Shown here: positions 36,827 through 46,176 of the stretch, piece after piece
How the letters are laid out: every line of letters starts with the position of its first letter
How positions within the stretch are numbered: position 1 is the stretch's first letter
From: PALSA-693 sp963729695
GTDB lineage: Bacteria; Actinomycetota; Acidimicrobiia; Acidimicrobiales; Palsa-688
Assembly (NCBI GenBank): GCA_963729695.1
Contig: CAVSOT010000010.1
Coordinates: 47,339-111,338 of the forward strand
Direction of reading: 5' to 3'
DNA: 64,000 nt
Translations under genes and position numbers: made by a program
Notes under the pieces: generated by a model
The model's input: only the letters and a program-made list of their open reading frames with translations
Database searches by the model: none
What the model was told of the DNA's origin: nothing

Positions 36827-38080
36827 TCAGCGAACTCCGAGGGCGCCAATGGTCGCGTCGGACGGTCCGTTGTCGATGGCTAGGTCTGCGGCGGTCGGGA
36901 CGTGGCTGAAGTGGCCATACGCCACCACCGCGGGGATCTCCTCGGGCATTGGCATGCGCTGCTTGCGGCCCAGCGCCGCCTCGATAGCGGGCGCCAGGCG
37001 CTCGACCTTTTCGGCCTCGCGCTCGTCCTCGCCCTCGACGAACTCGGGCATGACCTCGGCCGCGAACAGCTCCAGTGAGCGGCAGTTGTCCTCGTGGGAT
37101 AGCCGGCCGGCCTGGTGCAGCAGTAGCACCTGGTCCACGCCTGCCGCCTGTAAAGCACGCAAATGGACGCGGATCTCATCCGGTGTCCCGATGGCGCTCG
37201 TCGGGCTGTCGCCCATGTCGGGGAGCCGGTCGCGCATGGCCTGGAACTCGGCCCAGGAGTCGCCCCTACCAGGGCGTACGGCCCCGCTCAGGTAGTACTT
37301 GGCGATCGAGTAGCCGAAGAACCTCAGGTTCGAGCCGCGCTCGCGTGCGATGTCGGGGTCCTCGTGGCAGAACAGCGTAGCCAGCACGCTGATGTTGGGA
37401 TTCACGGCGTGCCCGATCGGCACGCACTCCTCGACAAGCGTCGTGTAGTACTGGTCTACCATCACCTTCGCCTGGCGGCCGCCGACGACGTTGAACCCCA
37501 GACAGCCCATTCCGAGCCGGGCGGCGATATCGGGCTTGCCGGCTACCCATAACGGCGGGTGGGGCTTCTGAGCGGGTTTGGGCACCACGTTCCGGCATGG
37601 CATGGAGAAGAAGTTGCCCTCGTAGCCGGGGTATGGGGTCATAGTCATCATGTTGCAGATCTGCTCGAGCGCCTCGACATACGCCTCCCGCTTGGTAGCG
37701 ACATCGATGCCGTAGCCCTCTAGTTCCATCCGCGAGGAGCTCTCGCCGGTGCCGAACTCTGCCCGACCGCCCGACACCTGGTCGAGCGTGGCGATCCGCT
37801 CGGCGACGTGGGCAGGATGGGAGAAACCCGGCGGCACGCACACGATCCCGTGGCCGATGCGAATGTCTGTAGTGCGCGCCGCCGCCGCCGCCAGCCACAC
37901 CTCCGGGGCCGACGACAGCGCATGGTCCTCCAGAAAATGGTGCTCGACGCCCCACATGCCGTGGAACCCGAGGCGATCCGCCAGCTCCACGTGCTCCAAC
38001 GTCTCACGGAACATCCGCGTCACGTCGGCATCCTCGTGTGGGAAAGGCAGCTGGATCTCGTAGAACAGCCCGAACTTCAT
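36827..38080 (-). CDS. Luciferase-like (LLM class) flavin/F420-dependent oxidoreductase
   Basis: 417 residues from the ATG at MKFGLFYEIQLPFP; upstream in-frame codons to 38140 lack support. TIM-barrel luciferase fold: ELADRLGFHGMWGVEHHFL, IRIGHGIVCVPPGFSHPAHV and RIATLDQVSGGRAEFGTGES. In actinobacteria the class uses reduced F420 or FMN for monooxygenation or hydride transfer. It diverges from the amidohydrolase at 38443; a motif promoter lies in the gap but points toward the + gene. Confidence 0.87.
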   Translation of the reverse strand: MKFGLFYEIQLPFPHEDADVTRMFRETLEHVELADRLGFHGMWGVEHHFLEDHALSSAPEVWLAAAAARTTDIRIGHGIVCVPPGFSHPAHVAERIATLDQVSGGRAEFGTGESSSRMELEGYGIDVATKREAYVEALEQICNMMTMTPYPGYEGNFFSMPCRNVVPKPAQKPHPPLWVAGKPDIAARLGMGCLGFNVVGGRQAKVMVDQYYTTLVEECVPIGHAVNPNISVLATLFCHEDPDIARERGSNLRFFGYSIAKYYLSGAVRPGRGDSWAEFQAMRDRLPDMGDSPTSAIGTPDEIRVHLRALQAAGVDQVLLLHQAGRLSHEDNCRSLELFAAEVMPEFVEGEDEREAEKVERLAPAIEAALGRKQRMPMPEEIPAVVAYGHFSHVPTAADLAIDNGPSDATIGALGVR

Positions 38081-38133
38081 GGTCACGGTCCTTTCTCGGG
38101 AGTGTGGCCCGGGCGGTGTCGAGCCGATCAGAG

Positions 38134-38162
38134 TTGACATCGATGTCGGAAAATGCGAGTAT
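38134..38162 (+). promoter_or_regulatory. Motif promoter in the LLM-amidohydrolase divergent gap
   Basis: TTGACA (38134-38139), 17 bp, GAGTAT (38157-38162), with the perfect palindrome GACATCGATGTC at 38136-38147. It points to the amidohydrolase about 280 bp downstream. The motif is also only about 56 bp from the LLM start on the other strand and could act on both. Confidence 0.6.
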
Positions 38163-38442
38163 CGTTTGCGCTGGTCTCGAGGGAGTAGAGAAGGCTTAAC
38201 AATCTATGCTCGCCCTGGTGTTGTCGGATGCACTTAGCCATTGCCTGTTCGGGAGGGACAGATGGTCGATATGGGGGTCGAGCTGTATTTACGACCTTGG
38301 AGTCATACAGTCCGCTTGCCTACTGGAAGCGGATGGCTGGCGAGGCGGTCCGTGGTCCGATCCAATGTCCAGCGGGCGGTTACCTGACATCTGTAGCCAG
38401 TTCCCAGCCATAGACGAGAAAGCCTGATTTCCGGAGGAACCG

Positions 38443-39645
38443 ATGGAACACCCTGTTGTCGATTTTCCCATATTCGACGCTGACAATCACCTATACGAGA
38501 CCGTTGACGCCTTCACCAGGTTTCTGCCTCCTCAATACGAAGGCCTCATCAGATACGTAAAGGTGAATGGCCGAGACAAGCTGGCGATCAAGAACACGAT
38601 CTCGGATTACATACCGAACCCGACTTTCCAGGTTGTGGCCCGGCCAGGCGCTCAGGAGGAGTACTTCAAGAAGGGCAACCCCGAAGGAAAGTCCCGTCGT
38701 GAGATCATGGGAGAGCCGATCCGTTCCCCCGAGGCCTTCTTCTCACCCGAGCCCCGGCTGGCTCTGATGGACGAGCTCGGCGTCGATCGAGCCATCATGT
38801 GGCCCACCCTCGCAAGCCTGCTCGAGGAACGGTTGCGTACGGATCCAAGGGCCAGCCACGTGGTGATTCACGCTCTCAACCGGTGGATGCACGAACACTG
38901 GTCTTTCAACTACGAGAATCGGATCTTCGCTCCGCCTGTGATCACGTTGCCCATTGTGGATGAGGCGATCAAGGAGCTCGAGTGGGTCGTCGAGCGAGGC
39001 GCTAAGGTGGTCCTTATCCGACCCGCCCCGGTGCCGGGTTACGAAGGTCAGCGATCGTTCGCCCTCCCGGAATTCGATCCGTTCTGGCGGAAGGTCGTGG
39101 AAGCCGACATCGCCGTGGGGATGCACGCATCCGACGACGGACAGATGAGGTACCTGAACCTCTGGGAGGGCGGCGGGGACAACGAGTACCTGCCCTTTGC
39201 CGGACCGAATGCCTTTATGGACATCCTGCACTACCAGAGCCGCGGCATCTTCGACTGCGTGGCGTCGGCCATCGGTCACGGCCTTCTCACCCGGTTCCCG
39301 GCCCTGAGGATACTCCCGGTAGAGAACGGCTCGGGTTGGGTGAGGCCCCTCGTCGAGGCACTTGAGCACTCGTATTCCAAGAACCCGAGCCTGTACCAAG
39401 AGGATCCGGTCATGGTGCTGAAGCGGAACGTCTGGATTCATCCGTTCCACGAGGAGGACCCCGGTGGACTCATAGAGCTAATTGGGGTCGATCGTGTGGT
39501 GTTTGGGTCTGACTTCCCCCACCCAGAGGGTATGTCGAATCCACTCTCATACGTTGACGAACTGAAGGGCTTGTCACACGACGATGTGGCCAGGATCATG
39601 GGTGGCAACCTCGACGAAGTGATCAAGGTAGGCGCCACCGTTTGA
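38443..39645 (+). CDS. Amidohydrolase-2 family metal-dependent hydrolase/decarboxylase
   Basis: 400 residues. FDADNHLYE, AVGMHASDD and DRVVFGSDFPHPEG carry the metal-binding residues of the PF04909 family. GGAGG lies a few bases before the ATG. Related to but distinct from 33827-35032. A GC-rich stem-loop follows the stop. The 38163-38442 leader shows only short unrecognised frames. Confidence 0.87.
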   Translation: MEHPVVDFPIFDADNHLYETVDAFTRFLPPQYEGLIRYVKVNGRDKLAIKNTISDYIPNPTFQVVARPGAQEEYFKKGNPEGKSRREIMGEPIRSPEAFFSPEPRLALMDELGVDRAIMWPTLASLLEERLRTDPRASHVVIHALNRWMHEHWSFNYENRIFAPPVITLPIVDEAIKELEWVVERGAKVVLIRPAPVPGYEGQRSFALPEFDPFWRKVVEADIAVGMHASDDGQMRYLNLWEGGGDNEYLPFAGPNAFMDILHYQSRGIFDCVASAIGHGLLTRFPALRILPVENGSGWVRPLVEALEHSYSKNPSLYQEDPVMVLKRNVWIHPFHEEDPGGLIELIGVDRVVFGSDFPHPEGMSNPLSYVDELKGLSHDDVARIMGGNLDEVIKVGATV

Positions 39646-39655
39646 CGCGAAGGCA

Positions 39656-39685
39656 GTCCTGCCCGGAGGCGTACGGGGACAGGAC
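39656..39685 (+). terminator. Stem-loop after the 38443 amidohydrolase
   Basis: GTCCTG (39656-39661) pairs with CAGGAC (39680-39685), extended inside by CCCG/CGGG, beginning about ten bases after the stop. The following pyrimidine tract is interrupted. Confidence 0.5.
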
Positions 39686-39883
39686 GCTTCGTCTTCCCTT
39701 AAGCCAGTTGCTGGCCGAGACGGTGAGCGAGGTGCACGGAGGTGTACCTCTTCCACGTCCACGCGCTCCAGCCGCTCGCCCAGGAGTGGGGTTCGACGGT
39801 TGAGCGTGTGGAGGCTCCTGAGCGCCCGACCGGAGTAATCGCTCGCGGCCTAGTGAGCTAATGCGAGTTGCGGGGCAGAGGTG

Positions 39884-39912
39884 TCGACATCGATGTCAAC
39901 TCCGTGTAGTAT
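39884..39912 (+). promoter_or_regulatory. Motif promoter of the 39984 lipoprotein gene
   Basis: TCGACA (39884-39889), 17 bp, TAGTAT (39907-39912). The perfect palindrome GACATCGATGTC (39886-39897) overlaps the -35 and spacer. Predicted leader about 65 bases. Confidence 0.6.
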
Positions 39913-39983
39913 TCTGCGAGCCGCCGAGAGTTCCTGTCGAGCACCTCGGGTGGGTGTCGATATGTAGGGGGAGGAAGCCCAGA

Positions 39984-41249
39984 GTGCGTTGGAATCTAAA
40001 GGTCGCGGCACAAGCGGCGTGCGCTGTAGCGGCGATGGTCGCTGTGGCGGCATGCTCGTCGAGCAGCAAAAACACATCGACTCCGCCTACCAGTACCGCG
40101 GGTAGCCCATCCGGGACCGCTGCGGCAGCCGCCCATTCCACCGGCTCTCCCATCAAAGTCGGAATCATTTGCTCCTGCACAGGGGCTCTGGCGTCGGAAG
40201 GGGCCACTGCACCAGATGTTTACAAGGCCTTCGTCAACACTGTGAACGCGTCAGGTGGTATCAACAGCCATCCCCTTCAGGTGTTTCTCGAGGATGACGC
40301 CAGCAATCCCGCCAACTCCGAGGCCGACGTCCAGACCTTGGTCAAGTCCGATCACGTTATAGCACTCGTCGACCTGACGAACCTGGACGAAACCTGGGCG
40401 AATTACATCAAGTCGGTGAACATTCCCGTGATCGGCAGTACGACGTCCACTACGCCGATGTACACGAACTCGGACTTCTACCCCGAGGGTCAAACGGAGG
40501 ACGCGCTGTTCCCGTCCATAATCGACGCCGGGAAGACCGGCGGGGCTACCAATCTCGGTCTCCTGTACTGCGCTGAAGCGGTGCAGTGCGAGGAGGGCAT
40601 TGCCCCTCTCAAGCAGACAGGCCAGCAACTGGGACTGCCCGTCACCTATGCAGGGGAGATCGCAGCCACGGCACCGAACTACACCGCTCAGTGCGTTGCT
40701 GCGCAACAAGCGAAGATCACCGGACTATTCGTCGCTGACGTAGCTCAGGTAGCTAACAGGGTAGCCACCGACTGCACGCAGCAGGGCTACCACCCCACGT
40801 ATGTCATCGACGGGGAGAGCCTGCAGCCGGCCATCACTTCGACCCCCGGAATCAAGGACAACCTGGTGGCGCCGGTGCCTAACCTGCCCTACTTCGCTGA
40901 CACGCCGGCGGCGCAGGCCATGAACGCCGCTCTCGACAAGTACTACCCGGGTGTCCGGACGAACGCCACGACCTGGACCGAGTACGAGAGCGAGGCGTGG
41001 CCCTCAGGACTCCTCCTCGAGGACGCGGCCAAGGCCGGCAACGTAGGTGCCAATGGAACGGCCCCGACCGCGGCGCAGCTGATCACCGGGCTCGAGTCAC
41101 TCAAAGGAGACACCCTCGACGGGTGGGCTCCCCCGCTCACCTTCGCGGCCGGCCAGCCGCATCCCGTCCACTGCTGGTTCACGGCGAACGCCAAGAACGG
41201 CCAGTTCGGTCTGCCTCTCGGTACAAAGACCACCTGCGAGAACAGCTGA
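39984..41249 (+). CDS. ABC transporter solute-binding lipoprotein, branched-chain type (group B)
   Basis: 421 residues from a GTG (RWNLKVAAQ) that follows GGGGGAGG; the frame extends to 39861 but those residues are not signal-like and cover the promoter. Lipobox ends at Cys24 (VAVAAC), then a Thr/Ser/Ala linker and a LivK-like fold (IKVGIICSCTGALASEG). Close paralogue of 27898-29160 across its length. It is followed by a third binding protein with its own promoter. No adjacent permease. Confidence 0.9.
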   Translation: MRWNLKVAAQAACAVAAMVAVAACSSSSKNTSTPPTSTAGSPSGTAAAAAHSTGSPIKVGIICSCTGALASEGATAPDVYKAFVNTVNASGGINSHPLQVFLEDDASNPANSEADVQTLVKSDHVIALVDLTNLDETWANYIKSVNIPVIGSTTSTTPMYTNSDFYPEGQTEDALFPSIIDAGKTGGATNLGLLYCAEAVQCEEGIAPLKQTGQQLGLPVTYAGEIAATAPNYTAQCVAAQQAKITGLFVADVAQVANRVATDCTQQGYHPTYVIDGESLQPAITSTPGIKDNLVAPVPNLPYFADTPAAQAMNAALDKYYPGVRTNATTWTEYESEAWPSGLLLEDAAKAGNVGANGTAPTAAQLITGLESLKGDTLDGWAPPLTFAAGQPHPVHCWFTANAKNGQFGLPLGTKTTCENS

Positions 41250-41383
41250 GACCGACTCCTCGTTCACCAGACCCGAACATGTCGATGGGTGCCGCCGGGG
41301 GAACTTAAGCCAGCGACCTCGGGACCGGCTCGGGCATATACCCATTCCAGCGGCGGGCGGTGGACTCAGCAAGGAGCACATGC

Positions 41384-41443
41384 TTGACAGGACTCCAGAT
41401 TCACTGTAATCTCCTCTACGAGACATGGCTTGATATCGATGTC
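41384..41443 (+). promoter_or_regulatory. Consensus-like promoter with downstream motif, 41545 lipoprotein gene
   Basis: TTGACA (41384-41389), exactly 17 bp, TAATCT (41407-41412) is the best sigma-70-like promoter seen here. GATATCGATGTC (41432-41443, exact) lies about 13-24 bases past the start point, a classic repressor position. Confidence 0.65.
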
Positions 41444-41544
41444 AAGAAGCTCCTTGTTCTTAAGGTGCCTGTTGTAAGTGCACATCGCACGGGGATTGCC
41501 TGTGAGCAGGATTCGACATCACTCTCAGAAAGCGGTGGCATCCG

Positions 41545-42816
41545 TTGATCGGCTCGAGAAGGCTTTTGGTTGTTATTGCTGCCGTGTTGGTTTTGGCGGC
41601 AGCCTGTTCGAGTTCTTCCAAGAGCAGTTCGTCCACAAACACCAGCGGTTCGTCAGAGAGCGGCAGCAGTTCGTCCACGAATAGCAGCAGTACAGGAAAA
41701 GCAGTGACCGTTGGTGTTCTGACCGACCTGACTGGTCCGGCGTCAGTGACAGGTGACACGACCGTGGACGGGATAAAGGCTGGCATCGGAGTGGCGGCCA
41801 AAGAGGGTTACAACATCAAGTACGTCGTGGCCGACACGACCTCGACTCCGACTGGTGCTCTTACCGCGGCGAAGAAGCTGGTGGAAGAGGACCATGTCTT
41901 CGCGGTGATCATGATCTCCGAGTTGGGCTTCGGGGCGGCGCAGTACCTGACGTCGCAGAACGTACCAGTGATAGGGGCCAACGTGGACGGGCCCGAATGG
42001 CTGACGGCCAGAAACATGTTCTCGATCTTCGGCTACTCCGACTACACCAGGGTTAACACCGTCTACGGCAAGACTTTCCAGGGTTTAGGAGTCACTCGGC
42101 TGGGGGGAATCGCGTATTCCATCGAACCGGCCTCTTATGACTTCGTGAAGTCCACCGCGGTGTCGGCGCAGCTGGCAGGCATTGCGGTCCCATATCTCAA
42201 CACCAACCTCCCGTTTGGCACAACAGACGTGACTCCGGTCGCGATCGCGATGAAGAACGCCGGAGTCGATGGGATGTTCACCGGCGTGGCCCAAGCCACC
42301 TCCTTCGCCCTGGTCGAGGCCCTCAAGCTTCAGGGTGCAAAAGTCAAGTCGTTCCTGCCCACCGGCTACGGCGGCGACCTTACCGGGGGAGGGCCTGGCG
42401 CGTCCAACGTAGCCCAGGGTGTGTACTTCTCAGTCGTCTACGAACCGGCTGAAATGCACACCGCCGCTACGGAAAAGCTAATGAACGCCTTGAAGACCTA
42501 CGCCGGATGGACCGGCCCCGACCCGACCGAGCACCAGTACTTCGGCTACCTGTCGATCGACGGCCTCGTGCAAGGTCTCAAGGCGGCTGGTCCCAACCCG
42601 ACCCAAGCACAGTTCATCAATACCATGCTGGGCATAACGAGCTACTCCGCCGTTGGTCTCGCAGGTGGCCACACCATGTCCTTTGCCCTTCAAGGACGGG
42701 GAACAGTGTCCGGATATGACAACTGCACCTGGATGACCCAATACTCGGGCACCACCTTCCATCTGGTACCTGGGATGACTCCCATCTGCGGCACCACCTT
42801 GAACCGCAAGGTCTAA
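41545..42816 (+). CDS. ABC transporter solute-binding lipoprotein, branched-chain type (group A)
   Basis: 423 residues from a TTG; lipobox ends at Cys21 (VLVLAAAC), followed by a long Ser/Thr/Asn linker and a LivK-like fold (VGVLTDLTGPASVTGDT). FHLVPGMTPICGTT at the end groups it with 2835-4124 and 23440-24771. No clear ribosome site precedes the TTG. Regulated, if the promoter reading is right, by the downstream motif at 41432. Confidence 0.88.
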   Translation: MIGSRRLLVVIAAVLVLAAACSSSSKSSSSTNTSGSSESGSSSSTNSSSTGKAVTVGVLTDLTGPASVTGDTTVDGIKAGIGVAAKEGYNIKYVVADTTSTPTGALTAAKKLVEEDHVFAVIMISELGFGAAQYLTSQNVPVIGANVDGPEWLTARNMFSIFGYSDYTRVNTVYGKTFQGLGVTRLGGIAYSIEPASYDFVKSTAVSAQLAGIAVPYLNTNLPFGTTDVTPVAIAMKNAGVDGMFTGVAQATSFALVEALKLQGAKVKSFLPTGYGGDLTGGGPGASNVAQGVYFSVVYEPAEMHTAATEKLMNALKTYAGWTGPDPTEHQYFGYLSIDGLVQGLKAAGPNPTQAQFINTMLGITSYSAVGLAGGHTMSFALQGRGTVSGYDNCTWMTQYSGTTFHLVPGMTPICGTTLNRKV

Positions 42817-42865
42817 AATCCGCAGCAGTTCCCTTTAGCTCCGAGTTGGATGTCGCAGGCACTGA

Positions 42866-43658
42866 TCAGCGTTGCCGAAAGGCATCATCCATCGTGCCGA
42901 ACGCGGCGGGGCGCTTCTCGTAGAAAGCCTTCTTCGCTTCGACTATGTCGCCGCTCAGCTGATTGATGGCCTGGGCGTGCGCCTCCCCTTCGAGAGCTTC
43001 CTCCATGGTCACCTGGAAGCTCTGGTTGAGAAGTTGCTTGGACAACGCAAGGGCCAGCTGAGGACCGGTTGCGAGCCGCTGCGCCCATTCGGAGACAGTG
43101 CGGTCGAGCTCCTCCGGTGCGACGACAGAGTTAGCGAGCCCTAGCCGGAAGGCTTCGTCGCCGTCGAGGATCTCACCCAGGTATACGAGTTGCTTGGCCC
43201 GCTGAATGCCCACTAAGCGGGGTAGGAGCCACGACGCCGCCGAAGTCGACCGACATGGCCCGCTTCGAATGAATCGCCGAGAAGCGGGCCCGCTCCGAGG
43301 CGACAACGAGGTCACAGGCGAGGGCGAGCCCGAGACCGGCTCCTACCGCAGGCCCGTCTACTCGCGCAATCGTGGGTTTTGGCATGCTGTGCAGGGCGAG
43401 GGCGGTTTTCGCCACATCCCTCATGACCGATACGGGGTGCCGTTCGGCTTCCTCGCTGGAGCCCAGATCGACGCCGGAGCAGAATGCTGGGCCGGCTCCG
43501 GTGAGGATCATGACCCGATCCGTCTGGCGACGGGCAATCTCGTCGAAGATCCTCTCGAGCCTGGGCCACATCGGGCGGGTTACCGCATTCAGCTTCTCAG
43601 GCCGATTCAGCTCGACGGTAACAACCGTGTCTCGGCGGTGTACGAGGATGTCATCCAT
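42866..43658 (-). pseudogene. Enoyl-CoA hydratase/isomerase, single frameshift
   Basis: The N-terminal part (43658 down to about 43240) reads as crotonase: VELNRPEKLNAVTRPMWPRL, MILTGAGPAFCSGVDLG (oxyanion region) and GPAVGAGLGLALACDLVVAS. The rest continues in another frame as ASWLLPRLVGIQRAKQLVYL, GEILDGDEAFRLGLAN to the end. One missing or extra base near 43240 separates them; both halves are otherwise well preserved. A recent loss or an assembly error. An intact product would hydrate an enoyl-CoA. Confidence 0.85.
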
Positions 43659-43690
43659 GGTTCGGGTCGCACCGCGGCCACAGGATCAGA

Positions 43691-43896
43691 TCAGGTGACA
43701 GGAGGCTGTGTTCCGAAAGCGACATCCGTGTCAATGTAGTCTTTGGGCGGCAGGAACGTGATGATGAACGTTACTTCAGCGGTCCTCGGGCTGATTCAGG
43801 CGCCGGAAGAGCCACCGAGCCAGCCCATAGCGGCGCGCACTTGGCAGCCGTCTCGAACATGACGGCGTGGCGGTCGCTGGTCTCGGTAATCTTCAT
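43691..43896 (-). pseudogene. Small unrecognised gene, probably frameshifted
   Basis: A 41-codon frame (MKITETSDRHAVMFETAAKC to stop at 43771) overlaps the start of another frame reading AEVTFIITFLPPKDYIDTDV to a TGA at 43691. Both look protein-like and would join by one shift near 43795 into about 68 residues. It lies just upstream of the broken hydratase on the same strand. I do not recognise the product. The motif-like GACATCCGTGTC at 43721 falls inside it. Confidence 0.4.
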
Positions 43897-44004
43897 CTCG
43901 AAAGACCTGGCTGAAACTCCTACCTCCCTGATCCTAGCGGCGGCCCCTGTGATTGAATACGTGCGGGACGAATAACGTATCCCCTGACGTCTCGGAGGGA
44001 GCCT

Positions 44005-44778
44005 GTGGGAAACCGGTTCGAGGGCAAGGTCGCAGTCGTCACAGGAGGCGCTTCAGGCATTGGACGGCGAACCGTCGAAGCACTTCTTGAGGAGGGGGCG
44101 CGGGTCGTGATCGGTGATCGTGACGAGGCTGTACTCAGGGAGTGCGCCCGGACATTCGATGTGGCACGCTGCTCCACAGCGACGGTGGATGTGACGGCAG
44201 AGGACGATGTGCGGAGGCTTGTAGAAGCCGCGGTCGAACGCTTCGGCCGGCTGGATATCGGAATTAATTCTGCGGGCATCGGCGCGCTGTCCTCCATCCG
44301 GGACCATTCTCTCGACTCTTGGAGGGCCGTGATAGACGTCTGCCTGACCGGTGTCTTCCTGTCGGTGAAGCATGAGGTAAGGCAGATGGCGGACCAGGGT
44401 GGGGGTGGAGCCGTGGTCAACATCGCGTCGATCAATGCCCGGCAGCCCGGGGAGGGCATGAGCGCCTATTGCAGCGCCAAGGCGGGTGTTGAGATGCTTA
44501 CCAAGGTCGCCGGGCTGGAGGTCGCGTCCCTCGGCATCCGCGTCAATGCCATTGCGCCGGGGTTCGTCGAGACCCCTATGACGGCGCCTACTCGCCACGC
44601 CGTTCGGGACCGCTTCATAGACACGATCCCGCTCGGGCGCCCCGGCAGCCCCGATGACATCGCACGAGCCGTCCTCTTCCTCGCCGGCGATGAAGCCTCC
44701 TGGGTGACCGGGGAGACGCTCGTGGTCGATGGCGGCGAGGTGCACCGTGAGTACCCGCGCCTCCTAAGCGCCTTCTGA
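44005..44778 (+). CDS. Short-chain dehydrogenase/reductase (classical SDR)
   Basis: 257 residues. GGASGIG cofactor loop, NSAGIG, a Ser in VNIASINA, and the catalytic Tyr-x-x-x-Lys in AYCSAKAG. It ends DEASWVTGETLVVDGGEVHR. GTG start a few bases after GGAGGGAG. NAD(P)-dependent; substrate unknown. It stands alone, with no motif directly upstream. Confidence 0.88.
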   Translation: MGNRFEGKVAVVTGGASGIGRRTVEALLEEGARVVIGDRDEAVLRECARTFDVARCSTATVDVTAEDDVRRLVEAAVERFGRLDIGINSAGIGALSSIRDHSLDSWRAVIDVCLTGVFLSVKHEVRQMADQGGGGAVVNIASINARQPGEGMSAYCSAKAGVEMLTKVAGLEVASLGIRVNAIAPGFVETPMTAPTRHAVRDRFIDTIPLGRPGSPDDIARAVLFLAGDEASWVTGETLVVDGGEVHREYPRLLSAF

Positions 44779-44836
44779 CGGCGGGCGGTAGCTCCCTTAA
44801 CGTTGGTGCGAGTCGGAAATGGTAATGTCTTGCCGG

Positions 44837-44856
44837 TATGATCCGATGTCGATGTC
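44837..44856 (+). promoter_or_regulatory. -10-like TATGAT next to the 12-bp motif, upstream of the 45004 operon
   Basis: TATGAT (44837-44842) is followed after two bases by GATGTCGATGTC (44845-44856, exact). About 150 bp before the operon start. No clear -35. Confidence 0.45.
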
Positions 44857-45003
44857 AACACGGTCGTGATCGGCCCTCGGCCGTAAATCGCTCGAATCGA
44901 GCGCTTCGGTGCGGCCTGGTAGCCGGGGGCGCCCGTCCCGTGTGAGCCGAGCTGGAAGGGGGGGCGTTTCACCGGTAGATGTACGGACCTGAAGGGAGTA
45001 GAG

Positions 45004-46176
45004 GTGGGCATCCGCGATATCGGCCCCTTGTACGGGGCGGACGAGACGCTTAATCACCAGCTGATAGACACCTTCGCGACGGTGTCCGAGTCCGACCACG
45101 CATGGACCGAGAAAATCTGGGTTTCGATTGCCACGATCGACGGATCGGTGCAGGTCGACTTCGGTCTCGGGAAGTATCACAACCGGGGTGTCATCGATGG
45201 GTTCGGCGGCGTGTCACGGGGGCGTGAGCAGTGGACGGTACGCGGAAGCCGCGAACTCGCGGCGGCGCCGGAGGAGACGGCTATCGGGCCGATTGTCTAC
45301 GAAGTCGTGGAACCGCTTCGACAGGTTCGGGTCCGGCTCGAATCGAACGACGTTCAGCCCATCGCTTTCGATGTGACTCTATCCGGAGTGACCCCGCCGT
45401 TCTTCGAGGAGCGCAATCTTGTGCGCAACCGGCGGACCAACCGTGTCGACGTGAACGTGATCCGTTATCACCAAGGGGGCTGGGCGACAGGTACGGTCAA
45501 GGTTGCCGGCGAGACTTACCACCTGGGTGAAGAAGGGGCCTTCGGTTTCCGGGACCACTCCTGGGGTGTCCGACAAGGCGTCGGCGTGACGGCGAGCGAC
45601 CTGATCGGCCCGACAGCCGCAATCGCCCGAGGTCCTGGCGCGCCCAGGGGAATCATGAAATGGACACCGTCGTTCTACCGCCGGCCCGACAACACGTTCT
45701 ATGAGGCGGCGATCTTCATCACCGGCGGTGGCTGGCGCTACACCTCCGCCTACGTTAACGACGGTGACGGCAGCCAGGCGGCCGTGAAGTCCGTCGATCC
45801 CCGTATGCGGTATGACCCTCGGACCCGATTCGTCCGTGGTGGCGAGCTGCACCTCCTCATGGACAGTGGCGAGGAGCGTCTCATCGAGGTCGAGGCGCTA
45901 GGGGAGTCTGGATTCTTCCTGAAGACCGCCGGTTACGGTTCCTGGGACGGCCACATACACGGCTCGTGGATGGGTGCCTTGCACCTCGCTGGTGAGCACA
46001 TCGCTGACTGCTGGGACGACGAGCACCTCGGTCTGCTTGGACAACTCAGAGACACGCCGATCCGGGTCCACGAAGGGGACGCTGTCGGCTATGGGATCAT
46101 GGAGAGCATTATCACCGGAGAGTGGCCGGAACTCGCGTTGGGCCCTGATTCTGACCAGGGGGTCTCGCACGCATGA
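45004..46176 (+). CDS. Lipocalin/hydroxyneurosporene-synthase-like protein (DUF7064/7065-type)
   Basis: 390 residues. The two-lobed beta-rich architecture and the FGFRDHSWGVR motif resemble the DUF7064/CrtC-like lipocalin group common in actinobacterial lipid and steroid-type catabolic loci. Biochemical role unknown; some relatives are hydratases. GTG start after GGGAG. Its stop overlaps the P450 start by four bases (ATGA), so it is the first gene of a coupled operon. Confidence 0.65.
   Translation: MGIRDIGPLYGADETLNHQLIDTFATVSESDHAWTEKIWVSIATIDGSVQVDFGLGKYHNRGVIDGFGGVSRGREQWTVRGSRELAAAPEETAIGPIVYEVVEPLRQVRVRLESNDVQPIAFDVTLSGVTPPFFEERNLVRNRRTNRVDVNVIRYHQGGWATGTVKVAGETYHLGEEGAFGFRDHSWGVRQGVGVTASDLIGPTAAIARGPGAPRGIMKWTPSFYRRPDNTFYEAAIFITGGGWRYTSAYVNDGDGSQAAVKSVDPRMRYDPRTRFVRGGELHLLMDSGEERLIEVEALGESGFFLKTAGYGSWDGHIHGSWMGALHLAGEHIADCWDDEHLGLLGQLRDTPIRVHEGDAVGYGIMESIITGEWPELALGPDSDQGVSHA

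Noticed and set aside
37700..37711. GACATCGATGCC, one base from the 12-bp motif
   Set aside because: It lies deep inside the LLM coding sequence and encodes conserved Gly-Ile-Asp-Val codons; probably chance.
43721..43732. GACATCCGTGTC resembling the motif upstream of the broken hydratase
   Set aside because: Two mismatches, and it falls within a likely small coding frame (FLPPKDYIDTDV), so it was not counted.
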